Source of the DNA: an uncultured Bacteroidia bacterium
GTDB taxonomy: Bacteria > Bacteroidota > Bacteroidia > Bacteroidales > ML635J-15
Assembly: GCA_902790405.1 (NCBI GenBank)
Contig: CADARW010000010.1
Coordinates: 1 to 40,339 of the forward strand
Reading direction: 5' to 3'
Length of the DNA stretch: 40,339 bases
Shown here: positions 36,594 to 40,339 of the stretch, in pieces
How positions within the stretch are numbered: the first letter of the stretch is position 1
Layout: each line of letters begins with the position of its first letter
Program-made: the position numbers and the translations under genes
Notes under the pieces: model-generated
Databases searched by the model: none
Seen by the model: only the letters and a program-made list of their open reading frames with translations
Told to the model about the DNA's origin: nothing

Positions 36594-37148
36594 TTAAACC
36601 TTAGCTGACTTACCAGCCTTTCTACGCAACTCTTCGTCAACAAACTTGATACCTTTACCCTTGTATGGCTCAGGTGGACGCAGCGAACGAATCTTAGCTG
36701 CAACCTGTCCGAGCAACTGTTTGTCGATGCTTGTCATGGTAAGCATGGAGTTTCCTCTCTTTTCGGTCTTGCATTCAACCTTGATTTCCTTCGGAACTTC
36801 GAAGAGAATAGCGTGTGAATAACCGAGAGACATTTCAATTATCTGTCCCTGAGCCTCAGCCTTGAAACCGACACCTACAAATTCCTGTTCGGTCTTGAAG
36901 CCTTCTGAAACACCCTTTACCATATTGTTAACCAAAGCTCTGTACAATCCGTGCTTAGCTCTGTTTTCCTTTTCATCGTTCGGTCTTGCGAAAGTGATAT
37001 GACCATCTTCGAGCTTAACTTCGATGTTAGAATCTACCTTCTGTGACAATTCACCAAGGGGACCCTTAACAGTAACTACATTGTCGTCACTTATTTTCAC
37101 CGTAACGCCTGCGGGAACCGAAATCGGCAATTTTCCTATACGAGACAT
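36594..37148 (-). CDS. rplF: 50S ribosomal protein L6
   Basis: Two-domain 50S protein near the factor-binding site; 184 residues. MSRIGKLPISVPAGVTVKIS, VTVKGPLGELSQ, YRALVNNMVKGVSEGF and the signature RPPEPYKGKGIKFVDEELRR with a basic end are present. 12 bp after rpsH... on the downstream side it is followed by rplR at 19 bp. Confidence 0.98.
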   Translation of the reverse strand: MSRIGKLPISVPAGVTVKISDDNVVTVKGPLGELSQKVDSNIEVKLEDGHITFARPNDEKENRAKHGLYRALVNNMVKGVSEGFKTEQEFVGVGFKAEAQGQIIEMSLGYSHAILFEVPKEIKVECKTEKRGNSMLTMTSIDKQLLGQVAAKIRSLRPPEPYKGKGIKFVDEELRRKAGKSAKV

Positions 37149-37160
37149 CTTCTTAATTTT

Positions 37161-37556
37161 TTAATAAACGTAACACAATACTTCACCACCAACGTTCTCC
37201 TGACGAGCTTCCTTGTCGGTCATGACGCCCTTGTTTGTCGAAAGGATAGCAATACCCAAACCGTTCAATACTCTAGGTATCGAGGTTGTATCAACATACT
37301 TTCTCAAACCCGGCCTACTAATTCTCTCTAACTTCTTTATCGCCGATACCTTCGTTACGGGATGATACTTAAGAGCGATCTTAATATTTCCCTGATAACC
37401 GATATCCTCGAACTTGTAATTCAAAATGTAACCTTTTTCGAAAAGCACCTTAGTGATTTCCCTCTTAAGGTTAGAACCAGGAACTTCGACAATCTTATGT
37501 CCTGCCATTACGGCATTTCTAATTCTGGTCAAATAATCTGCAATTGGATCAGTCAT
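37161..37556 (-). CDS. rpsH: 30S ribosomal protein S8
   Basis: Early-assembly 16S rRNA-binding protein and spc-operon repressor in E. coli. It has 131 residues: MTDPIADYLTRIRNAVMAGH, the central ALKYHPVTKVSAIKKLERIS and the C-terminal GIAILSTNKGVMTDKEARQE then VGGEVLCYVY. 32 bp after rpsN. Confidence 0.98.
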   Translation of the reverse strand: MTDPIADYLTRIRNAVMAGHKIVEVPGSNLKREITKVLFEKGYILNYKFEDIGYQGNIKIALKYHPVTKVSAIKKLERISRPGLRKYVDTTSIPRVLNGLGIAILSTNKGVMTDKEARQENVGGEVLCYVY

Positions 37557-37588
37557 TATTCAAAAATATTTAATTAATAAAATTTAGT

Positions 37589-37858
37589 TTACCAACTAGC
37601 CTTCTTTACACCTGGAATTAATCCGGCAGATGCCATTTCGCGGAAAGCGATACGGCTGATTCCGAACTGACGGAGGTATCCTTTCGGACGACCCGACTGG
37701 CTGCAACGGTTGTGCAGTCTGATCTTGTTCGAGTTCTTCGGGAGCTTGTGCAAAGCCTCGAAGTTACCTTCTGCCTTATACTGTGCTCTCTTAGCAGCGT
37801 ATTTCTCTACTAATGCGAGTCTCTTGACCTCGCGAGCTTTCATTGATTCTTTTGCCAT
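37589..37858 (-). CDS. rpsN: 30S ribosomal protein S14
   Basis: 30S head protein; 89 residues of the zinc-free type, with no CxxC pairs. [40 protein letters not shown] and the end [15 protein letters not shown] are diagnostic. 5 bp after rplE. Confidence 0.98.
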   Translation of the reverse strand: MAKESMKAREVKRLALVEKYAAKRAQYKAEGNFEALHKLPKNSNKIRLHNRCSQSGRPKGYLRQFGISRIAFREMASAGLIPGVKKASW

Positions 37859-37863
37859 ACTAA

Positions 37864-38424
37864 TTAATTCTTTTTAAGATTCTTAAATGGAACTCCAAAA
37901 TGTTTCAGAAGTGCATAACCTTCTTCGTCGGTCTTAGCCGAAGTAACGAAAGTGATATCCATACCCATAATTCTGTTGATCTTGTCGATGTCGATTTCTG
38001 GGAAGATAATCTGTTCGTTTACACCCAAAGTGTAGTTTCCTTTTCCGTCGAACTTGTAGTTTACACCACGGAAGTCGCGGATACGTGGCAATGCGATTGC
38101 TACGAGTCTTTCGAGGAATTCGTACATTCTATCTCTTCTCAAGGTTACTCTAACGCCAATCTGCATTTTCTTACGCAGCTTGAAGTTTGAAATATCCTTT
38201 TTAGAAGTAGTAGGAACAGCCTTCTGTCCGGTGATGTTTGTCAACTCGTCGATAGCGATGTCGATCAACTTCTTGTCGGAGATTGCCTGGCCCAAACCTT
38301 CGTTAATAACTATCTTTTCCAATCTAGGAACCTGCATTACGGTCTTGTAATTGAATTCCTGCATCAGGGCAGAAACTATTTCTTCCTGATATTTCTTCTT
38401 TAATGTAGGAACGAATTTTTCCAT
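37864..38424 (-). CDS. rplE: 50S ribosomal protein L5
   Basis: Binds 5S rRNA and contacts P-site tRNA; 186 residues. [40 protein letters not shown] and [20 protein letters not shown] are family blocks. The ATG shares one base with the rplX stop, so translation is coupled. Confidence 0.98.
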   Translation of the reverse strand: MEKFVPTLKKKYQEEIVSALMQEFNYKTVMQVPRLEKIVINEGLGQAISDKKLIDIAIDELTNITGQKAVPTTSKKDISNFKLRKKMQIGVRVTLRRDRMYEFLERLVAIALPRIRDFRGVNYKFDGKGNYTLGVNEQIIFPEIDIDKINRIMGMDITFVTSAKTDEEGYALLKHFGVPFKNLKKN

Positions 38425-38747
38425 TACTTAATCTCCTCTCCAGACTTTTTAGCATAACGAACCAACTTGCCTTCTTCGTTTTTCTTGCGGCCGATTCTTG
38501 TAGGCTTTCCAGTCTTAGGATCTACAAGCATGAGGTTCGAAATATGAATTCCTGCTTCCTGTTTAATAATACCACCTTGCGGGTGAGCAGCGTTTGGCTT
38601 CTGATGCTTCGATATCATGTTAACACCTTCAACGATGGCACGGTTCTTCTTCTTCAAGATTTCAAGAACTCTGCCCTGCTGACCCTTGGATTCGCCTGCG
38701 TTTACGTAGACGGTATCCCCTTTCTTTATGTGCAATTTCTGAGTCAT
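38424..38747 (-). CDS. rplX: 50S ribosomal protein L24
   Basis: Assembly initiator of the 50S subunit; 107 residues with the KOW motif [20 protein letters not shown] and [20 protein letters not shown]. It follows rplN by 12 bp and overlaps rplE by one base. Confidence 0.98.
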   Translation of the reverse strand: MTQKLHIKKGDTVYVNAGESKGQQGRVLEILKKKNRAIVEGVNMISKHQKPNAAHPQGGIIKQEAGIHISNLMLVDPKTGKPTRIGRKKNEEGKLVRYAKKSGEEIK

Positions 38748-38759
38748 GATAATTTCGAT

Positions 38760-39128
38760 TTATAAAACTTCTGGTGCCAATGATACAATTTTCATATACT
38801 GCTTCTCGCGCAACTCACGAGCTACCGGGCCGAAAATACGTGTACCCTTCAGTTCGCCTGCAGCGGTCAATAGAACGCAAGCATTGTCGTCGAATCTGAT
38901 ATAAGATCCGTCCGGACGTCTGATTTCCTTTTTCACTCTAACGACAACAGCCTTTGAAACGGTACCCTTCTTGAGGTCGCCACCTGGCAATGCGCTCTTT
39001 ACTGTAACGACGATCTTATCGCCGATAGTTGCGTACTTCTTACCTGTACCACCAAGTACACGAATACACAACACTTCCTTTGCGCCACTGTTGTCTGCAA
39101 CATTTAATCTGGTTTCCTGTTGTATCAT
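38760..39128 (-). CDS. rplN: 50S ribosomal protein L14
   Basis: 50S interface protein; 122 residues. [51 protein letters not shown] and [15 protein letters not shown] are diagnostic. 2 bp after rpsQ. Confidence 0.98.
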   Translation of the reverse strand: MIQQETRLNVADNSGAKEVLCIRVLGGTGKKYATIGDKIVVTVKSALPGGDLKKGTVSKAVVVRVKKEIRRPDGSYIRFDDNACVLLTAAGELKGTRIFGPVARELREKQYMKIVSLAPEVL

Positions 39129-39130
39129 GA

Positions 39131-39388
39131 CTATTTAACTTTTTCAATTATATTTACTAATCTCCACCTTTTGTTCTTGCTCAACGGACGAGTTTCCATA
39201 ATGAGAACGGTATCTCCTATGTCGCATTTGTTTTCTTCATCATGAGCAACAAACTTCTTGGTCTTATTCACAAACTTACCGTATTTCGGGTGTTTTTCCT
39301 TGCGCTTTACAGCAACTACGATAGACTTTTCCATCTTATTGCTTACGACAACACCTATACGTTCTTTTCTCAAGTTTCTTTCTTCCAT
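39131..39388 (-). CDS. rpsQ: 30S ribosomal protein S17
   Basis: Early 16S rRNA-binding protein with an OB fold; 85 residues. [40 protein letters not shown] and [20 protein letters not shown] match the family. 8 bp after rpmC. Confidence 0.98.
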   Translation of the reverse strand: MEERNLRKERIGVVVSNKMEKSIVVAVKRKEKHPKYGKFVNKTKKFVAHDEENKCDIGDTVLIMETRPLSKNKRWRLVNIIEKVK

Positions 39389-39396
39389 GGCTGCCC

Positions 39397-39597
39397 TTAT
39401 TTATTTGATGTTAATTCTCTTTTGCGAAGCTCTGTGTTAAGCCTTGCGATGGTTCTTCTCACTTCCTTCAATCGCTGAGGATTTTCCAATGGAGAAACAG
39501 CGTGGTTAAGTCTCATCTTGTTAAGATTAAACTTTTCCGTAGCAATCTTCTCAACGATTTCCTTTGTTGTCAATCCTACTATTTCTTTATTTTCCAT
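39397..39597 (-). CDS. rpmC: 50S ribosomal protein L29
   Basis: A 66-residue two-helix protein near the exit tunnel: [40 protein letters not shown] and [17 protein letters not shown]. 11 bp after rplP. Confidence 0.98.
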   Translation of the reverse strand: MENKEIVGLTTKEIVEKIATEKFNLNKMRLNHAVSPLENPQRLKEVRRTIARLNTELRKRELTSNK

Positions 39598-39608
39598 TGT
39601 CTGTAGTA

Positions 39609-40034
39609 TTATTCGTTAAAATCATAATCGCGACGAACGACAAATTTTGTTTTGATTGGAAGTTTTTGAGCGGCTAATCTCAAGGCTTCTTTTGCGAGGT
39701 CAAAAGGAATACCTTCTGCTTCAAATAAAATTCTTCCAGGAGTAACTCTGGCTACGAATCCTTCGGGAGCACCTTTACCTTTACCCATACGAACTTCGGC
39801 TGGCTTACTGGTAATCGGCTTATCCGGGAAAATTCGGATCCAAATCTGTCCTTGTCTTTGCATCTTTCTTGTAACAGCTACACGGGCTGCCTCAATCTGG
39901 CGACCTGTAAGGAGACACATCTCCATAGCTTTGATTCCAAAGGAACCGAAAGCTATCTGGTTGCCGCGCTGGGCATTACCTTTCATTTTGCCCTTTTGCT
40001 CTTTCCTAAACTTTGTTCTTTTCGGTTGTAACAT
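39609..40034 (-). CDS. rplP: 50S ribosomal protein L16
   Basis: Organises the A-site region of the 50S subunit; 141 residues. [40 protein letters not shown] and [20 protein letters not shown] are diagnostic. 12 bp after rpsC. Confidence 0.98.
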   Translation of the reverse strand: MLQPKRTKFRKEQKGKMKGNAQRGNQIAFGSFGIKAMEMCLLTGRQIEAARVAVTRKMQRQGQIWIRIFPDKPITSKPAEVRMGKGKGAPEGFVARVTPGRILFEAEGIPFDLAKEALRLAAQKLPIKTKFVVRRDYDFNE

Positions 40035-40046
40035 AGCTTTCTGATT

Positions 40047-40339
40047 TTACTTTGTTGTTCTTCTTTGTCTTTTATTACCACTTGGATTCATGCTGCCTCC
40101 TCTTGGAGCCTGAACTTTCTTGCCGAAATTTGGAGAGAGGTCTCTCTTTCCGTAAACTTCGCCTCTGCAGATCCATACCTTTATACCGAGAAGACCGGTC
40201 TTGGTAATAGCTTCTGCCAAAGCGTAGTCGATGTCAGCTCTCAAGGTGTGGAGAGGAGTTCTTCCTTCCTTGTACATTTCCGAACGAGCCATTTCAGCAC
40301 CGTTCAAACGACCAGAGATCTGAATCTTAATACCTTCTG
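40047..40339 (-). CDS. rpsC: 30S ribosomal protein S3 (partial, 5' end off window)
   Basis: Only the last 96 or so residues of S3 are inside the window. The frame is open to the right edge with no start codon of its own. Visible are [39 protein letters not shown] and [20 protein letters not shown], then a basic tail with a Bacteroidota-like end ([10 protein letters not shown]). S3 lines the mRNA entry tunnel of the 30S subunit. It is the first visible gene of the S10-spc-alpha cluster here. Confidence 0.97.
   Translation of the reverse strand, partial: EGIKIQISGRLNGAEMARSEMYKEGRTPLHTLRADIDYALAEAITKTGLLGIKVWICRGEVYGKRDLSPNFGKKVQAPRGGSMNPSGNKRQRRTTK

Overview
The window looks like chromosomal DNA of a Bacteroidales (Bacteroidota) bacterium, probably from a gut or rumen-type habitat. 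The evidence is a C-terminal type IX secretion (T9SS) sorting domain, Bacteroidota-specific families (DUF4271, DUF2490, DUF4956), Bacteroidales-type GroES, enolase and ribosomal protein sequences, weak ribosome binding sites, and many TAnnTTTG-type -7 promoter boxes. Genus or species cannot be fixed from this sequence.

Left part (1-8850): the 5' three quarters of recG runs off the left edge, and a methyltransferase diverges from it. A long minus-strand stretch follows: trpS, a secreted S41 protease, rnpA, hemD, a DUF4271 membrane protein, a membrane-anchored coiled-coil protein, and a small secreted protein made almost entirely of six exact-period 20-residue repeats.

Middle (8900-15310): a translationally coupled GH3/GH29 glycosidase pair on the plus strand. 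The GH29 looks short at its C terminus. It converges on a broken yifB/comM gene that has lost about 98 bp, including the Walker A motif. A secreted endonuclease/exonuclease/phosphatase (EEP) protein and a low-molecular-weight tyrosine phosphatase follow.

Candidate system (15302-22124, minus strand): seven tightly packed genes. In order of transcription they encode a small T9SS-sorted protein, a 961-residue Cthe_2159-like parallel beta-helix protein, a carboxypeptidase-regulatory-like lipoprotein, a small secreted YD-like protein, a VTC/TTM polyphosphate-polymerase-like protein, a DUF4956 membrane protein and a DUF2490 putative outer-membrane beta-barrel. Four junctions overlap or nearly overlap. 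This reads as one envelope-spanning module: a cytoplasmic nucleotide-polymer enzyme, an inner-membrane partner, an outer-membrane protein and surface or secreted adhesive proteins. Upstream lie a 370-bp array of minimal GNA-loop hairpins and a divergent AraC-family regulator gene.

Right part (23700-40339): a lipoprotein EEP gene, a GT-C-like membrane protein, groES-groEL with an unusual upstream region, and eno. The long S10-spc-alpha ribosomal supercluster then runs from rpsC (cut by the right edge) to rplQ in standard Bacteroidota order, including secY, map, infA, rpmJ and rpoA.
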